The notes: a model not told the origin generated them from the sequence alone. A stretch of 64,000 bases of DNA from Alcanivoracaceae bacterium (GCA_029212745.1 JARGOL010000001.1:353948-417947), one strand, 5' to 3'. Shown: positions 32,502 through 44,056, counted from the stretch's first letter. Numbers and translations: made by a program.

Positions 32502-33815
32502 TCAACCGGCTCCAGGCGCCGCCTTCAACCCCTCCAGCCACCATGTCTGCATGGGCCCACAACCCTTGATCTGCGTGATACCGCGCCGTTCACCCTCGAA
32601 TGCGTCAGCCAGCGCCTGGCGGAATGCATCACTGACATGGACGCGCCCGGCCAGGCCATGGGATTCCATGCGACTGGCCACATTGACCGTGTCTCCCCAG
32701 ACGTCATAACTGAACCGTGTCAGGCCGATGACACCGGCCACCACAGGTCCGCAATGGAGGCCTATGCGCAGGTCCACGTCGATGCCGGTATCCTCGCGGA
32801 TGCGCGCCATTTCCGACTGCATGGCCAGTGCCAGTCGGGCCAGCTCACCGGCATGGTCCTCGCAGGATTCCGGCGCCCCGGCAATCACCATGTAAGCATC
32901 ACCAATGGTTTTTATCTTTTCCGCTCGGGTGTCCCCCACCAGCGTATCGAATCGGGAAAAGATCTCTTCCAGTAACGCCACCACTTGCGCCGGTGACTTG
33001 CCCGCTGACCACGGCGTGAAACCGGCTATATCGGCAAACAGAACCGATACGCCAGCATGCTGGTCAGCAATGCGGCGTGTGCCGTCAGCCAGTCGTGCCA
33101 CCACAGGCGCTGGCAGAACGGCATGGAGGAGATCTTCGGCGCGCTGTTGTGCGTCCTGCAGCCGGGCTTCACCGGTCAGTACCTCCCGCTCATGGGTTTC
33201 GAGGATCAGCATCAACGACGCCACGGCCACCAGCGCATTGCCCGCCTTTCCCGCATCCAGAAGCAGTGTTGGCACAACGGTGAAATCTATCAGTGCCGTC
33301 GGCGGCCAGGCTGCGCCCAGGGCGAAAAGGGCCATGTTCACGAGCACGTAGGCGACACGACGACGGCGCTCGTCACCGCTGTACAGAACCCGAGCCAGTG
33401 CGGCGATCACCGGCGCAAACACGATGATCATCAATGCCGCGCCAGTGAGCCACAGCAACGCAGCAAACTGTGCCGTGACGGTAAGCATGAGGATTTCCCG
33501 GGCAAGGACGGCCCGCTTCAGGGATGCCATCCACATACCAAATGCCAGCAGCAGTGTCGCACCTGCATTGAGCAGTATCAGGACAGCAAAGCTGTGCGCA
33601 TCCACCGCCACGGCGACGCCGACATACAGGGCAGACATGACCGTGGCGGCGCCGAGGGCGTAGCGGGCTATGCGCTGGCGCCGTTGCCGGTCGGCCTCAG
33701 TGGGGGGCGGTGGCGCCTGGAACAGCTGGTACCAGAAAGCGGTATCCGGCCGCCTCAACAATCCCTGCGACGCCGCATTGGCGTCACCGCGCCCTGTCAC
33801 CTGGCAACGTCCCAT
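32502..33815 (-). CDS. Membrane-anchored class III adenylate cyclase
   Basis: A 437-residue protein with six hydrophobic segments (about 50-205) and a C-terminal class III cyclase domain (about 250-437). Metal-binding Asp262 is in FADIAGFT and Asp306 in IGDAYMV. The adenine-specifying Lys (about 300, EKIKTIGDAYM) and Asp371 (SYDVWGDTVNVASRM) predict cAMP rather than cGMP as product. Asn378 and Arg382 complete the active site, so it should be catalytically competent. A short linker (AEDLLHAVLPAPVVARL) resembles the signalling helix preceding such domains. The membrane region has no recognised sensory motif. No cAMP receptor or phosphodiesterase lies nearby. Confidence 0.9.
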   Translation of the reverse strand: MGRCQVTGRGDANAASQGLLRRPDTAFWYQLFQAPPPPTEADRQRRQRIARYALGAATVMSALYVGVAVAVDAHSFAVLILLNAGATLLLAFGMWMASLKRAVLAREILMLTVTAQFAALLWLTGAALMIIVFAPVIAALARVLYSGDERRRRVAYVLVNMALFALGAAWPPTALIDFTVVPTLLLDAGKAGNALVAVASLMLILETHEREVLTGEARLQDAQQRAEDLLHAVLPAPVVARLADGTRRIADQHAGVSVLFADIAGFTPWSAGKSPAQVVALLEEIFSRFDTLVGDTRAEKIKTIGDAYMVIAGAPESCEDHAGELARLALAMQSEMARIREDTGIDVDLRIGLHCGPVVAGVIGLTRFSYDVWGDTVNVASRMESHGLAGRVHVSDAFRQALADAFEGERRGITQIKGCGPMQTWWLEGLKAAPGAG

Positions 33816-33884
33816 GAGCTCCCCCCAACGGACAGTGGTATCCGCTCCAGACTAGCGCGCCCTGCCCGCCGGACAAACAAAAAA

Positions 33885-33900
33885 GGCGCCATTTGGCGCC
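33885..33900 (-). terminator. Rho-independent terminator of purL
   Basis: GGCGCC (33885-33890) and GGCGCC (33895-33900) form a hairpin around ATTT; on the minus strand TTTTTTG follows. It lies 10 nt after the purL stop. Confidence 0.85.
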
Positions 33901-33909
33901 CTTTCCGTA

Positions 33910-36900
33910 TCAACCCACCCACTTGCGGGCGTTGGCAAACATCCGCATCCAGGGCGCATCCTCGTATTCGCGCCACTCATCCGGGCACCAGCTCTGCTGC
34001 ACCGTGCGAAATACCCGCTCGGGATGCGGCATCATCACGGTAATACGCCCGTCCGTGTTGGTAAACCCGGTGACGCCCTGCGGGGAACCGTTGGGGTTTG
34101 CCGGATACTGCTGCGTGGGATTGCCGGCACTGTCAACGTAGCGCAATGCCACCAGCTGCTTCTCCTGGCACCGTGCCAGGGATTCATCTGACAACTCGGC
34201 ACGCCCTTCACCGTGTGCCACCGCAATGGGCAGACGCGTGCCTGCCATGCCATCCAGGAAAATGGACGGTGATGACTGGATCTCAACCAGTGAGGTCCGG
34301 GCTTCGAACTGCTCCGACAGGTTGCGCACAAAGCGCGGCCAGTGTTCTGTGCCCGGGATCAGCTCGCGCAGGGTGGACAGCATCTGGCAGCCATTGCACA
34401 CGCCCAGCGCAAACGTATCCGTGCGATAGAAGAACCGGTTGAAGGCATCCCTGAGGGCATCGTTGTAAAGGATCGTCTTGGCCCAGCCCTCGCCGGCACC
34501 CAGGACATCGCCATAGGAAAAGCCGCCGCAGGCGACCAGGCCCTTGAAGTCCTCCAGCGACACACGGCCGGCCAGCAGGTCGCTCATGTGCACATCAACG
34601 GTGTCAAACCCGGCCCGGTCAAAAGCCGCCGCCATTTCCACATGCCCGTTAACGCCCTGTTCCCGCAGGATGGCCATGGGCGGTCGCTTGCCGGTGTTGA
34701 TGTATGGCCCGGCCACATTCTCGGTCATGTCGAAGGTCAGGCGAACATTGAGGCCGGCGTCGTTGTTGTCCGGAATGCTGTCGTACTCCTGGCTGGCACA
34801 GCCCGGGTTATCACGCAGCGACTGGATACGGTAACTGGTTTCCGACCAGATCCGGTGCAGTTCGCGACGCGGTGTTTCCATGAGCACGGCACCGCCGAGA
34901 CGTATCCGCAACAGGTCCTCGTCGTTGAGCTCACCCACGCGGTGAACACAGGCGCCCAGGCCAGCCTCTGCGTAGGCGGCGATAACGGTATCCGCATCGC
35001 CCTCCGACACCTGCAGCAAGGCACCCGCTTCCTCGTTGAACAGGGCCTTCAGGGCTTCCGGTATATCGCCGGCGATGTGGTCCAGTACCAGGTCGATACC
35101 CACCCGACCGGCAAAGGACATTTCGGCCAGCGCGGCAAAGGCGCCACCGTCTGAGCGGTCGTGGTAGGCCATCAGACGCCCGTCCGCCAGCATCTGCTGG
35201 GTGACATCAAAGAAGTGACGCAGCTTGGCCGGGTCATCAACGTCCGGTGCCTGCTCACCCATGACACCGTAGACCTGGGCCAGCGCCGAGCCACCCATAC
35301 GGTTCTTTCCCGCGCCCAGGTCCACCAGCAACAGCACGGAGCGTTCGCCGGTGCGCAACTGGGGCGTTGCCGTCAGGCGGACGTCCGTTACCGGCGCAAA
35401 GGCAGAAACAATCAGCGACAGGGGTGCCGTAACACTGCGATCCCTGCCCTTGTCCTGCCATACGGTGCGCATGGACAGGCTGTCCTTGCCCACCGGAATA
35501 GCCAGGTCCAGCGCCGGGCAGAATTCCATGCCCACGGCATGCACCGTCTCGTACAGGGCCTGGTCCTCACCGGGATGGCCGGCCGCGGCCATCCAGTTGG
35601 CTGACAGGCGAATGTTGCGCAACGCGCCAATATGGCTGCTGGCGATATTCGTCAGTGCTTCCGCCACGGCCATGCGCCCGGAGGCCGGCGCGTTGACCAG
35701 CGCCATCGGCGTCCGTTCGCCCATGGCCATGGCCTCGCCGGTGTAATCATTGAATCCGCTGGCCGTTACCGCACAGTCAGCCACCGGCACCTGCCAGGGG
35801 CCCACCATCTGCTCACGGGTGACCAGGCCGGTCACGGAGCGATCACCGATGGTGATCAGGAAGCTCTTGCTGGCCACGGAGGGCAGCCGCAGGACACGCT
35901 CCACCGCATCACCAAGGGCGATATCGTCAAGCTCGAATGGCGTGCGCTGGAAATCAGCGCGGTCGAATTCCCGCGTCATCCGTGGCGGCTTGCCAAACAG
36001 GACGTTCATGGGCAGGTCCACCGGCGGCTCGCCGAACACCTCGTCATCAACCCGCAGGTGCTCTTCCTCGGTGGCCTCACCGAGCACGGCAAACGGTGCC
36101 CGCTCGCGCTCACACAGCGCCTCGAAGCGCTGCAGGTCATCCGGCATCACCGCCAGCACATAACGCTCCTGCGCTTCGTTGCACCAGATCTCCACCGGAC
36201 TCATGCCGGGCTCGTCATTGGGGATGCGGCGCAGCTCCAGCACCGCACCGCGGTCGGCATCGTGCACCAGTTCCGGCATGGCATTTGACAGTCCCCCGGC
36301 ACCGACGTCGTGCACCGAGACAATCGGGTTGCGCTCGCCCAGCGACCAGCAGCGGTCAATCACTTCCTGGCAGCGCCGCTCGATTTCCGGGTTCTCCCGT
36401 TGCACCGAGGCGAAATCCAGGTTCTCGGCGCTGGCACCGGAGGTCATCGACGAGGCCGCACCGCCGCCCAGACCAATAAGCAGCGCCGGGCCGCCGAGGA
36501 CGATCATCTTGGCGCCGGCGGGAATACGCTTTTTCTCGATATGCGGCTCACGGATGTTGCCGACACCGCCGGCAATCATGATCGGCTTGTGGTAGCCACG
36601 CACTTCGGTGCCGTTGACGCCGGGCGCCTCGATTTCCAGCGTGCGGAAATAGCCGCACAGGTTGGGGCGACCAAACTCGTTGTTGAATGCGGCACCGCCA
36701 ATGGGCCCTTCAATCATGATGTCCAGCGCCGAGGCAATACGCTCCGGCTTGCCGTAAGGGCTTTCCCAGGGCTGCTCGAAACCGGGAATGCGCAGGTTGG
36801 AGACGGAAAAGCCGGTCAGGCCCGCTTTCGGTTTGCCGCCACGGCCGGTGGCCCCTTCGTCACGAATCTCGCCGCCAGAGCCGGTGGCGGCGCCGGGATT

Positions 36901-37800
36901 GGGCGCTATTGCAGTGGGATGGTTGTGGGTCTCCACCTTCATCAGGATATGGATCGGCTCACGCACGTAGTGGTAGCGGCCGGTTTCCGGGTCGGCAAAG
37001 AAACGGTCACCGTCGTTGCCGGCGATCACCGAGGCATTGTCCTTGTAGGCAGACAGCACGCCATCGGGATTTTTTTCATGGGTGTTACGGATCATGCCGA
37101 ACAGGCTCTTGTCCGCCGGCTTGCCATCGATGACCCAGTCGGCATTGAAGATCTTGTGACGACAGTGCTCGGAGTTGGCCTGGGCAAACATCATCAGCTC
37201 GGCGTCGGTGGGGTTGCGCCCCAGCTCTGTGAAACGTTCCACCAGGTAGTCGATCTCGTCATCGGCCAGGGCCAGGCCCAGCTCGCCATTGGCACGCTCC
37301 AGCGCATCCCGGCCACCGGCCAGGATGTCCACGCGCGCCAGCGGCCGCGGCTCGTGGTGCACGAACAGCGCCTCGGCCTGCTCATCACTGTCCAGCACCG
37401 CCTGGGTCATGCGGTCATGGACCGCCGCCCTGACCGCTGCCAGGGCATCGTCCCCGGCGTCACTGGCCATACGCACCTGGTAGGCAATGCCTCGCTCCAC
37501 ACGGCGCACCTTCCCCAGACCGGCGTTATGGCAGATATCCGTGGCTTTCGACGACCACGGCGAAATGGTGCCCGGCCGGGGCACCACCAGCAGCCGGACA
37601 CCGTCCACCGGCTCGTCTTCCAGGGACGGGCCGTACTCCAGCAGACGCTCCAGCGTCGCCATCTCGGTGTCGTCCAGGGGCTCGGCCAGCTCGACGAAGT
37701 GCAGGTAGCAGGTACTCAGGGCCTCGATACCGGTCAGCGTCTGGCGCAGCTTTTCCTTGCGAAACGCAGACAGGGCGGGGCTTCCGGGCAGAATCAGCAT
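33910..37800 (-). CDS. purL: Phosphoribosylformylglycinamidine synthase
   Basis: A 1296-residue large-type PurL, the size of the E. coli enzyme, which converts FGAR, glutamine and ATP to FGAM in de novo purine synthesis. A short PurS-like N-terminal domain is followed by the two AIRS-type halves ([73 protein letters not shown]). The C-terminal class I glutaminase has the nucleophile in [11 protein letters not shown] and the dyad in [10 protein letters not shown]. The gene stands alone between the cyclase and the divergent mltF, as in Pseudomonas. A long antisense frame over it is a shadow. Confidence 0.98.
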   Translation of the reverse strand: MLILPGSPALSAFRKEKLRQTLTGIEALSTCYLHFVELAEPLDDTEMATLERLLEYGPSLEDEPVDGVRLLVVPRPGTISPWSSKATDICHNAGLGKVRRVERGIAYQVRMASDAGDDALAAVRAAVHDRMTQAVLDSDEQAEALFVHHEPRPLARVDILAGGRDALERANGELGLALADDEIDYLVERFTELGRNPTDAELMMFAQANSEHCRHKIFNADWVIDGKPADKSLFGMIRNTHEKNPDGVLSAYKDNASVIAGNDGDRFFADPETGRYHYVREPIHILMKVETHNHPTAIAPNPGAATGSGGEIRDEGATGRGGKPKAGLTGFSVSNLRIPGFEQPWESPYGKPERIASALDIMIEGPIGGAAFNNEFGRPNLCGYFRTLEIEAPGVNGTEVRGYHKPIMIAGGVGNIREPHIEKKRIPAGAKMIVLGGPALLIGLGGGAASSMTSGASAENLDFASVQRENPEIERRCQEVIDRCWSLGERNPIVSVHDVGAGGLSNAMPELVHDADRGAVLELRRIPNDEPGMSPVEIWCNEAQERYVLAVMPDDLQRFEALCERERAPFAVLGEATEEEHLRVDDEVFGEPPVDLPMNVLFGKPPRMTREFDRADFQRTPFELDDIALGDAVERVLRLPSVASKSFLITIGDRSVTGLVTREQMVGPWQVPVADCAVTASGFNDYTGEAMAMGERTPMALVNAPASGRMAVAEALTNIASSHIGALRNIRLSANWMAAAGHPGEDQALYETVHAVGMEFCPALDLAIPVGKDSLSMRTVWQDKGRDRSVTAPLSLIVSAFAPVTDVRLTATPQLRTGERSVLLLVDLGAGKNRMGGSALAQVYGVMGEQAPDVDDPAKLRHFFDVTQQMLADGRLMAYHDRSDGGAFAALAEMSFAGRVGIDLVLDHIAGDIPEALKALFNEEAGALLQVSEGDADTVIAAYAEAGLGACVHRVGELNDEDLLRIRLGGAVLMETPRRELHRIWSETSYRIQSLRDNPGCASQEYDSIPDNNDAGLNVRLTFDMTENVAGPYINTGKRPPMAILREQGVNGHVEMAAAFDRAGFDTVDVHMSDLLAGRVSLEDFKGLVACGGFSYGDVLGAGEGWAKTILYNDALRDAFNRFFYRTDTFALGVCNGCQMLSTLRELIPGTEHWPRFVRNLSEQFEARTSLVEIQSSPSIFLDGMAGTRLPIAVAHGEGRAELSDESLARCQEKQLVALRYVDSAGNPTQQYPANPNGSPQGVTGFTNTDGRITVMMPHPERVFRTVQQSWCPDEWREYEDAPWMRMFANARKWVG

Positions 37801-38130
37801 GTGCAGCCTATGTCCTTGTGGAGGAGGAATTCAGGGGGCGCTGATGATAAGGGATTTGTCCGCCAAGCGCAGCAGGCACGGGCCCTGGGGCGGACCATTT
37901 CGGCCATCCGGGGGGCAAAATGTCTCAGTTTTGTAAAAGCTGCCCGTCCGGGGCAATTGTCCAACAACCTTTCACCCGATTTTACTTCCCTTTGGATAGA
38001 CTTCGCGCCGAAAATGGCTACTGGATCACAAAACCACTGTGAGCCAGTTGGGCATACGCACAGGAAAGCGGTCGGAAGCGGCAGTAGTACCGGCCTCAAA
38101 CGTGGCACACACGCGAGAGACGACACAGGC
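37801..38130. other. purL-mltF divergent intergenic region (330 nt)
   Basis: This is the only gap above 300 nt. It should hold both divergent promoters, but I find no good -35/-10 pair and no PurR-type box. A small stem TGCCC/GGGCA lies in the region following AAAAGC near 37940. A 39-codon frame starting at the ATG in CAAAATGTCTCAG (about 37920) with GGGGGG upstream reads through to a TGA before mltF; it has no recognisable feature and I do not call it a gene. Confidence 0.5.
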
Positions 38131-39537
38131 ATGAACATGACGCTCAAACAGGCTCGATTTGCGCTGGCTCCGCTGGCCCTGCTGGTTCTGGCAGGCCTGG
38201 TCATGGCCATGCGTCCGCTGCCCTCCTCGCTGGAGCGTGTCACCACCCGCGGTGAGCTGGTGGTGGTCAGCCGCACCACACCGACCACCTGGTACCGGGA
38301 CCAGCACGGTGAAACCGGTTTCGAGTATGAGCTGGCTCGCCAGTTTGCCGACCAGCTGGGTGTCTCCCTGCGCATGGTCGAAGCGGATTCCCTGCCGCAG
38401 ATGCTGGACATGGTAGCCAACGGCGACGCCGACCTTGCTGCAGCAGGCCTGGCCATCACCGCCGAACGCCAGCGCGAGCTGCGTTTCACCTCCGCTTACC
38501 AGGACATCACCGACAAGGTCGTTTACCGCCTCGGGGAAACGCGCCCGCGGCGCATTGAAGACCTGGCCGGCCGCCGCATCGCCGTGCTGGACGGCAGCGC
38601 CCAGGAATACCAGCTTGAGCAGCTGCGCGCCAAGGGCTTTGACGTCGCATTCGAGCCGGTGCAGAGCAACAGTCCGGAACGCCTGCTGACGCTGGTGGAT
38701 GAAGGCTACTTCGACCTTGCCCTGGTGGACTCCAACGCCTATATCCTGCACCGCAGCCTGTTCCCGGAATTGGCATCCGGCTTTGACCTGGCGCAGGAGC
38801 AACTTGCCTGGGCCCTGCCGCGCAGCGGCGATCGCAGCCTGTTCATGGCGGCCCAGCGATTCATGGTGCAGCGCAAGGCCGCTGGCGACATCGCCCGGCT
38901 GGAATCGCGCTTCTATGGCCACATCAACAGCTTCAACTATGTCGCCGCACGCTCCTTCCTGAACCACATCGACGAGCGCCTGCCCCTGTACGCACAGGTG
39001 TTCCGCGAGGCAGCTGGCGACAGCGGCTTCGACTGGCGCCTGCTGGCAGCCATGGGCTACCAGGAGTCCCTGTGGAACCCGGAGGCTGTCTCGCCCACCG
39101 GGGTACGCGGCCTGATGATGCTGACCCGCAACACGGCCCGGGAAATGGGTATCGAGGACCGCACCGATGCCATGGCCAGCATTCGCGCTGGCGCCGCCTA
39201 CCTGCGCAAGCTCTACGACCGCATTCCGGATCGCATCGCCGATGTGGACCGTACCTGGATGGCCGTGGCCGCCTACAACGTCGGCATGGGTCACCTTGAA
39301 GACGCCCGCGTACTCACCCAGAAGCAGGGCGATGACCCGGACAGCTGGGACGATGTGCGCAAGCGCCTGCCCCTGCTGCGGCAGAAAGAGTTCTACCGGG
39401 ACACCCGTCACGGTTACGCCCGCGGCGGCATGCAGTCGATCATTTACGTGCGCCACATCCGCCGCTACTACGACCTGCTGGTCTGGGCCACCTCCAGTGA
39501 CCGCCACGGACCGACCCTGGTGGCACTGGCCAACTGA
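38131..39537 (+). CDS. mltF: Membrane-bound lytic murein transglycosylase F
   Basis: A 468-residue two-domain envelope enzyme. After a signal/anchor (about 8-28), residues 30-270 form a family 3 solute-binding domain (TRGELVVVSRTTPTTWY, GFEYELARQFADQLGV, LRFTSAYQDITDKVVYR). Residues 285-468 are a lytic transglycosylase domain with the catalytic Glu312 in MGYQESLWNPEAVSPTGVRGLMML and AAYNVGMGHLEDA. It cleaves glycan strands to 1,6-anhydro-muropeptides. ATG 38131 begins the signal sequence; the 1075-codon frame beginning far upstream overlaps purL on the other strand and is rejected. Confidence 0.96.
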   Translation: MNMTLKQARFALAPLALLVLAGLVMAMRPLPSSLERVTTRGELVVVSRTTPTTWYRDQHGETGFEYELARQFADQLGVSLRMVEADSLPQMLDMVANGDADLAAAGLAITAERQRELRFTSAYQDITDKVVYRLGETRPRRIEDLAGRRIAVLDGSAQEYQLEQLRAKGFDVAFEPVQSNSPERLLTLVDEGYFDLALVDSNAYILHRSLFPELASGFDLAQEQLAWALPRSGDRSLFMAAQRFMVQRKAAGDIARLESRFYGHINSFNYVAARSFLNHIDERLPLYAQVFREAAGDSGFDWRLLAAMGYQESLWNPEAVSPTGVRGLMMLTRNTAREMGIEDRTDAMASIRAGAAYLRKLYDRIPDRIADVDRTWMAVAAYNVGMGHLEDARVLTQKQGDDPDSWDDVRKRLPLLRQKEFYRDTRHGYARGGMQSIIYVRHIRRYYDLLVWATSSDRHGPTLVALAN

Positions 39538-39546
39538 CAGCGGCCC

Positions 39547-40011
39547 TCAACGACGCGCGGCAAAAAAGGCCCTGAGCTTGTCTCCCGCCTGTTCACCGCA
39601 GACCCCCTCGGTGACCGCGATGCGATGGTTGTAGAAGCCGGCCTGTGGCAACTGCAGCTGGCTGACGCAGACCCCGGCACGTGGCTCACGGGCACCAAAC
39701 ACCAGACGCGCAAGACGGGCATGCATGATGGCACCGAAGCACATGGTGCACGGCTCGATGGTGACGTATAGCGTAGCGCCCGGCAGACGGTAGTTGCCCT
39801 GCCCGGCAGCGGCCGCACGCAATGCCACTATCTCGGCATGGGCAGTCGGGTCGTGCCCACCCACGGGCTGGTTGAAGCCCTCACCGAGCACCTGGCCATC
39901 GCGGACCAGCAGTGCCCCCACCGGTACCTCACCGCAGCTGGCCGCCTTGTCCGCCAGCACCAGCGCCCGCTCCATCCAGTAAACATCGTTGTCAGTGGCA
40001 GTCTCAGCCAT
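39547..40011 (-). CDS. tadA: tRNA-specific adenosine-34 deaminase
   Basis: A 154-residue zinc deaminase making inosine at the wobble position of tRNA-Arg(ACG). Active-site residues are His58 and Glu60 in TAHAEIVALR and Cys88/Cys91 in IEPCTMCFGAIMHAR. ATG 40011 has GGAGGAG upstream, so the longer frame to 40056 is dropped. The tail-to-tail gap with mltF is 9 nt, the same neighbour as in Pseudomonas. Confidence 0.96.
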   Translation of the reverse strand: MAETATDNDVYWMERALVLADKAASCGEVPVGALLVRDGQVLGEGFNQPVGGHDPTAHAEIVALRAAAAGQGNYRLPGATLYVTIEPCTMCFGAIMHARLARLVFGAREPRAGVCVSQLQLPQAGFYNHRIAVTEGVCGEQAGDKLRAFFAARR

Positions 40012-40087
40012 CACTCCTCCAGCCAGTCTCCATCCGGTGACGGCGCCCAGCCGCACCGCTCAGGCGTCAAAGCGGCTCCCAGTGTGA

Positions 40088-40093
40088 TATAAA
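40088..40093 (+). promoter_or_regulatory. possible -10 element of the kinase gene
   Basis: TGTGATATAAA contains TATAAA at 40088-40093, 73 nt before the kinase start; the matching -35 (CGTCAA) is poor. Confidence 0.3.
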
Positions 40094-40165
40094 AGGCCCA
40101 TGCCGGGCTTGCACCGGCGCGCGCCATACATGGATTCTACCCGACCGCGTCAGGAACCGTTTTAG

Positions 40166-42748
40166 ATGAAATGGAAATTCTGGACCAGGGACGGCTTTGT
40201 CGTCTTCGTCATTGCACTGATCTTCATCCTTGGCAATCGCTCCGACACCCTCCAGGGCCTCGAGCGCGCCACCTATGACATCGGCGTGCGCAGTGCCGCA
40301 GCAACGCCGAGCGACCGGGTCGCGATCATCGCCATCGACGACCAGAGTATCGAAAACCTGGGCCGCTGGCCCTGGCCGCGAGATATCCACGCCCGGATGA
40401 TCGACATGCTGCAGGGGGCCGGCGCCAAGGTCATCGGCCTGACCACCCTGCTGTCGGAACCCCAGACTGACCCCGGCCTGCAGGAAATCCGCGCCCTGCA
40501 ACAGTTTTACATGGACAGCTCCCTGGCCCGGAGCAGCGAAGACGACCCCCACACAGACGACCTGCTGGCCCTGTCCCTGCGCATGGACCAGGCCGTCTCC
40601 GCGCTGGCCACCGACCAGAAGCTGGCTGCCAGCATCGCCAACGCCGGCAATGTGGTGATGGGCATGCAGATGCGGCCCGGCCGGCCCATCGGCCGCCCTG
40701 ACCAGCCGCTGCCGGAGTATGTCCGCAGGAACGTGGTGCCTGCAGATGGTGGCGCCGCCGGCTTCCCGCAGCCGACCGTCTCGGCGACCCCGCCGATCCC
40801 CGCGTTCGGCGAAGCGGCTGATGCCATCGGTCATCTGGTAACGCTGCTGGATGTGGACGGCGGGGTGCGTTACGAGCCCCTGCTGCTGAGCTACTTTGGC
40901 GACCTGTATCCCTCCATGTCCCTGCAGATTGCGGCGCGAAGCCTGAACCTGGGCCCGCAGGACCTGGCCACCACGGCCGAGGGTGTGCGCCTTGGCAATC
41001 TCAACATCGGCACCGACAGCCAGCTGATGATGAACACCTTCTTCTACAATGACCGCAATGGCGAGAAAGCCTTCCCGGTGGACTCCTTCTTTGATGTGTT
41101 TGTCGGCAAGATCGATGCGCGCAAGTACAAGGACCGCATCGTGCTGATCGGGGCCACCGCCTTTGGCCTGGGCACCACCGTGAAAACGCCCCTGCCGGAT
41201 GCGGTGGAACCGGTCACCGTCCTTGCCCATTCGGTATCCAGCATCCTCAACGAGGATTTCTTCATCATGCCCGAGTGGGCCAACCTGCTGCGTTGGGCAC
41301 TGGCCATCCTGGTCATCATCTATCTGACAGTGGGCCTGCCCCGGCTCGGCGCCGGCCTGGGTGCTGCCCTGTCAGCGGTGGCCCTGCTGGCATTGGTGGG
41401 CACCGAGATCATCCTGATTGGCACCAAAGGGACCTGGCTGCCCATGACCATGCCCGCAGCGCTGCTGTTCACCGGTCACCTGGCACTGACCACCAAGCAT
41501 TTCCTGCTCACCGAGCAAGGCAAGGAACGGTCGGAAAAGGAATCTGCGGAAAGTAACCGCATGCTGGGACTGGCCTTCCAGCAACAGGGCCAGCTCGACA
41601 TGGCATTCGAGAAATTCCGCCGTGTGCCGGCCTCGGAAGACCTGATGGAACTGCTCTACAACCTGGCCATGGATTTCGAGCGCAAGCGCCAGTTCAACAA
41701 GGCCAGCTCTGTGTACCAGCATATGGCCAAGTTCGATCCGGAATACCGGGATATCCAGCAGCGGTCCAAGCGCGCCAACGACGCCCAGGACACCATTATT
41801 TTCGGCATGCGTTCTGGCGGCAGCGGCCCGGGTGACACCCTGCTGTCCGCCGACGGCGAGGGCTTCGAGAAGCCGATGCTGGGCCGCTACCAGGTGGAGA
41901 AGGAGCTGGGTCGCGGCGCGATGGGTATCGTCTACCAGGGGCGTGACCCGAAGATCAACCGCGTGGTGGCCATCAAGACCCTGAACCTGAGCGAGGAGTT
42001 CGAGCCCGACGAGCTGCAGGAAGTGAAGGAACGTTTCTTCCGGGAAGCCGAAGCCGCCGGCAAGCTGAACCATCCCAACATCGTCACCGTGTACGATGCC
42101 GGCGAGGAACATGACCTGGCCTACATCGCCATGGAATTTCTCAGCGGCCATGACCTGCTGCGCTATACCAAACCGGATGCGCTGATGTCGGTGCCAAAGG
42201 TATTGAAAATTGTCGCCGCCGCCGCCGAGGCCCTGGACTACGCCCACAGCCAGACCGTCGTGCACCGGGATATCAAGCCGGCCAACCTGATGTTTGACCC
42301 GGACAGCAGCCAGATCAAGATCACTGACTTCGGTATCGCCCGGGTGAACAATTCCAGCCGCACCAAGACCGGCATGGTGGTGGGCACGCCCAGCTACATG
42401 TCACCGGAGCAGGTCACCGGAAAGCGTGTGGATGGCCGCTCGGACATCTTTTCCCTGGGCGTGCTGCTGTACCAGATGCTCACCGGGGAACTGCCGTTCC
42501 AGTCGGAAACCGCCACCCAGATCATGTACAAGATTGCCACCGAGCCGCACCCGAACATTCTCGAGACACGCCCGGGCATCAAGCGCAGCGCTCCCTGGGT
42601 CTCCATTGTCCTTAACCGTGCCATGGAGAAGGATATGGACAAGCGCTACCAGCGCGGCCAGCAGATGGCCAACGACATCAAGCAGGTACTGAAGAAGATG
42701 GCTGCCGCGCAGGCACGTAAACAATCGTCCGGCGACACGGCCGGGTAA
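40166..42748 (+). CDS. CHASE2 sensor - TPR - Hanks-type Ser/Thr protein kinase
   Basis: An 860-residue membrane kinase. Helix 1 (about 11-23) is followed by a periplasmic CHASE2 domain (about 30-360, with [28 protein letters not shown]). Three helices at about 373-440 return it to the cytoplasm, then a short TPR-like stretch (465-530) and the kinase domain (575-840). Kinase motifs are complete: LGRGAMG (581-587), Lys604 in VAIK, catalytic Asp702 in [11 protein letters not shown] (721-723) and the activation loop [15 protein letters not shown] precedes the ATG. No PP2C phosphatase or obvious substrate is adjacent. The CHASE2 domain senses an unknown extracytoplasmic cue. Confidence 0.93.
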   Translation: MKWKFWTRDGFVVFVIALIFILGNRSDTLQGLERATYDIGVRSAAATPSDRVAIIAIDDQSIENLGRWPWPRDIHARMIDMLQGAGAKVIGLTTLLSEPQTDPGLQEIRALQQFYMDSSLARSSEDDPHTDDLLALSLRMDQAVSALATDQKLAASIANAGNVVMGMQMRPGRPIGRPDQPLPEYVRRNVVPADGGAAGFPQPTVSATPPIPAFGEAADAIGHLVTLLDVDGGVRYEPLLLSYFGDLYPSMSLQIAARSLNLGPQDLATTAEGVRLGNLNIGTDSQLMMNTFFYNDRNGEKAFPVDSFFDVFVGKIDARKYKDRIVLIGATAFGLGTTVKTPLPDAVEPVTVLAHSVSSILNEDFFIMPEWANLLRWALAILVIIYLTVGLPRLGAGLGAALSAVALLALVGTEIILIGTKGTWLPMTMPAALLFTGHLALTTKHFLLTEQGKERSEKESAESNRMLGLAFQQQGQLDMAFEKFRRVPASEDLMELLYNLAMDFERKRQFNKASSVYQHMAKFDPEYRDIQQRSKRANDAQDTIIFGMRSGGSGPGDTLLSADGEGFEKPMLGRYQVEKELGRGAMGIVYQGRDPKINRVVAIKTLNLSEEFEPDELQEVKERFFREAEAAGKLNHPNIVTVYDAGEEHDLAYIAMEFLSGHDLLRYTKPDALMSVPKVLKIVAAAAEALDYAHSQTVVHRDIKPANLMFDPDSSQIKITDFGIARVNNSSRTKTGMVVGTPSYMSPEQVTGKRVDGRSDIFSLGVLLYQMLTGELPFQSETATQIMYKIATEPHPNILETRPGIKRSAPWVSIVLNRAMEKDMDKRYQRGQQMANDIKQVLKKMAAAQARKQSSGDTAG

Positions 42749-42754
42749 CGTCTT

Positions 42755-42780
42755 CGGGCCCCGACCGGGGCCCGGATTTT
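42755..42780 (+). terminator. terminator after the Ser/Thr kinase gene
   Basis: CGGGCCCC (42755-42762) pairs with GGGGCCCG (42767-42774), then GA and TTTT (42777-42780). It closes the kinase transcript 7 nt after the stop codon. Confidence 0.75.
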
Positions 42781-42869
42781 CACTGCACCGGGGTGCTCCG
42801 TTACACTCGGCCATCCCGCCGGGAAAGCACTGGGGCTTTCCGCACCAACCAGATTTTTCAGGGTGCTTT

Positions 42870-44051
42870 ATGACCACAATCGGTACACCACTGTCTGCCA
42901 CGGCCACCCGTGTGATGCTGCTGGGAAGCGGCGAGCTCGGCAAGGAAGTGGCCATTGAACTGATGCGCCTGGGCTGCGAGGTGATCGCCGTTGACCGGTA
43001 TGCCAATGCACCGGCGATGCAGGTTGCCCACCGCAGCCACCAGATCAACATGCTGGATGGCAGCGCCATCCGGTCACTGGTGGAACAGGAAAAACCGCAC
43101 CTGATCGTCCCCGAGATCGAGGCCATCGCCACCGACGAACTGGAAAAGCTTGAACAGGAGGGCTGGCAGGTCGTCCCCACCGCCCGGGCCGCCCGACTGA
43201 CCATGAACCGCGAGGGCATTCGTCGACTGGCGGCGGAAGAGCTGGGACTGGCCACGTCGCCCTACCGCTTCGCTGACAACGTCGACGATTATCGCGCTGC
43301 GGTCGCTGCAGTGGGCTTGCCCTGCGTGGTCAAGCCCATCATGTCCTCGTCCGGCAAGGGCCAGAGCACCATTCGTACTGAGGCGGATATCGACAGTGCC
43401 TGGGAATATGCACAGTCCGGCGGACGCGCCGGTGAGGGCCGGGTGATCGTGGAAGGATTTGTCGACTTCGACTACGAAATCACCCTGCTTACTGTCCGTC
43501 ACCGAGACGGCACCAGCTTCTGCGCCCCGATCGGCCACCGCCAGGAAAAGGGCGATTACCGTGAATCCTGGCAACCGCAGGCGATGTCGGATACGGCGCT
43601 ATCCCGGGCCCGAGACATTGCCGCGGCCATTACCGGGTCACTGGGTGGTCGCGGCATCTTCGGTGTCGAACTTTTCATCAAGGGCGACGATGTCTATTTC
43701 AGTGAAGTGTCGCCGCGACCGCACGACACCGGGCTGGTCACCCTGGTCTCCCAGAACCTGTCGGAATTCGCCCTGCATGCACGTGCCATCCTCGGACTAC
43801 CCATTCCCTGCATTCACCAGCAGGGTGCCAGTGCGTCTGCCGTGTTGCTGGTGGAGGGGGAATCAGAACAGGTGACGTTCGCCGGACTGGATCAGGCGCT
43901 GACGGCGCCGGACACGGACCTGCGCCTGTTCGGCAAGCCCGAGGTCCGTGGCAGCCGGCGCATGGGGGTTGCCCTGGCCCGGGATACATCCGTCGAGGAA
44001 GCGGTCCGCAAGGCCAAGGCCGTTGTCGCCGCGATTACTGTCACGCTCTGA
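42870..44051 (+). CDS. purT: Formate-dependent phosphoribosylglycinamide formyltransferase
   Basis: A 393-residue ATP-grasp enzyme that uses formate and ATP to make FGAR, the folate-independent alternative to Pur[64 protein letters not shown] and [18 protein letters not shown] are diagnostic; ATP-grasp metal ligands lie in [25 protein letters not shown]. It feeds the step before PurL, encoded 5 kb away. Its stop is 5 nt from the convergent DoxX gene. Confidence 0.97.
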   Translation: MTTIGTPLSATATRVMLLGSGELGKEVAIELMRLGCEVIAVDRYANAPAMQVAHRSHQINMLDGSAIRSLVEQEKPHLIVPEIEAIATDELEKLEQEGWQVVPTARAARLTMNREGIRRLAAEELGLATSPYRFADNVDDYRAAVAAVGLPCVVKPIMSSSGKGQSTIRTEADIDSAWEYAQSGGRAGEGRVIVEGFVDFDYEITLLTVRHRDGTSFCAPIGHRQEKGDYRESWQPQAMSDTALSRARDIAAAITGSLGGRGIFGVELFIKGDDVYFSEVSPRPHDTGLVTLVSQNLSEFALHARAILGLPIPCIHQQGASASAVLLVEGESEQVTFAGLDQALTAPDTDLRLFGKPEVRGSRRMGVALARDTSVEEAVRKAKAVVAAITVTL

Positions 44052-44056
44052 AAGCG

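Noticed and set aside
31208-32569. 453-codon plus-strand frame across thioesterase copy 2 and the membrane protein gene
   Set aside because: Crosses a gene boundary and an intergenic gap on the opposite strand; no start signal or domain.
36310-38130. Long plus-strand open frame antisense to purL leading into mltF
   Set aside because: It has no ribosome binding site and a composition typical of the reverse strand of a GC-rich gene (His, Gln, Arg rich), while mltF starts cleanly at 38131 with its signal sequence and purL is certain.
37801-38130. PurR-type operator at purL
   Set aside because: No sequence resembling the ACGCAAACGTTTGCGT consensus was found in the divergent region.
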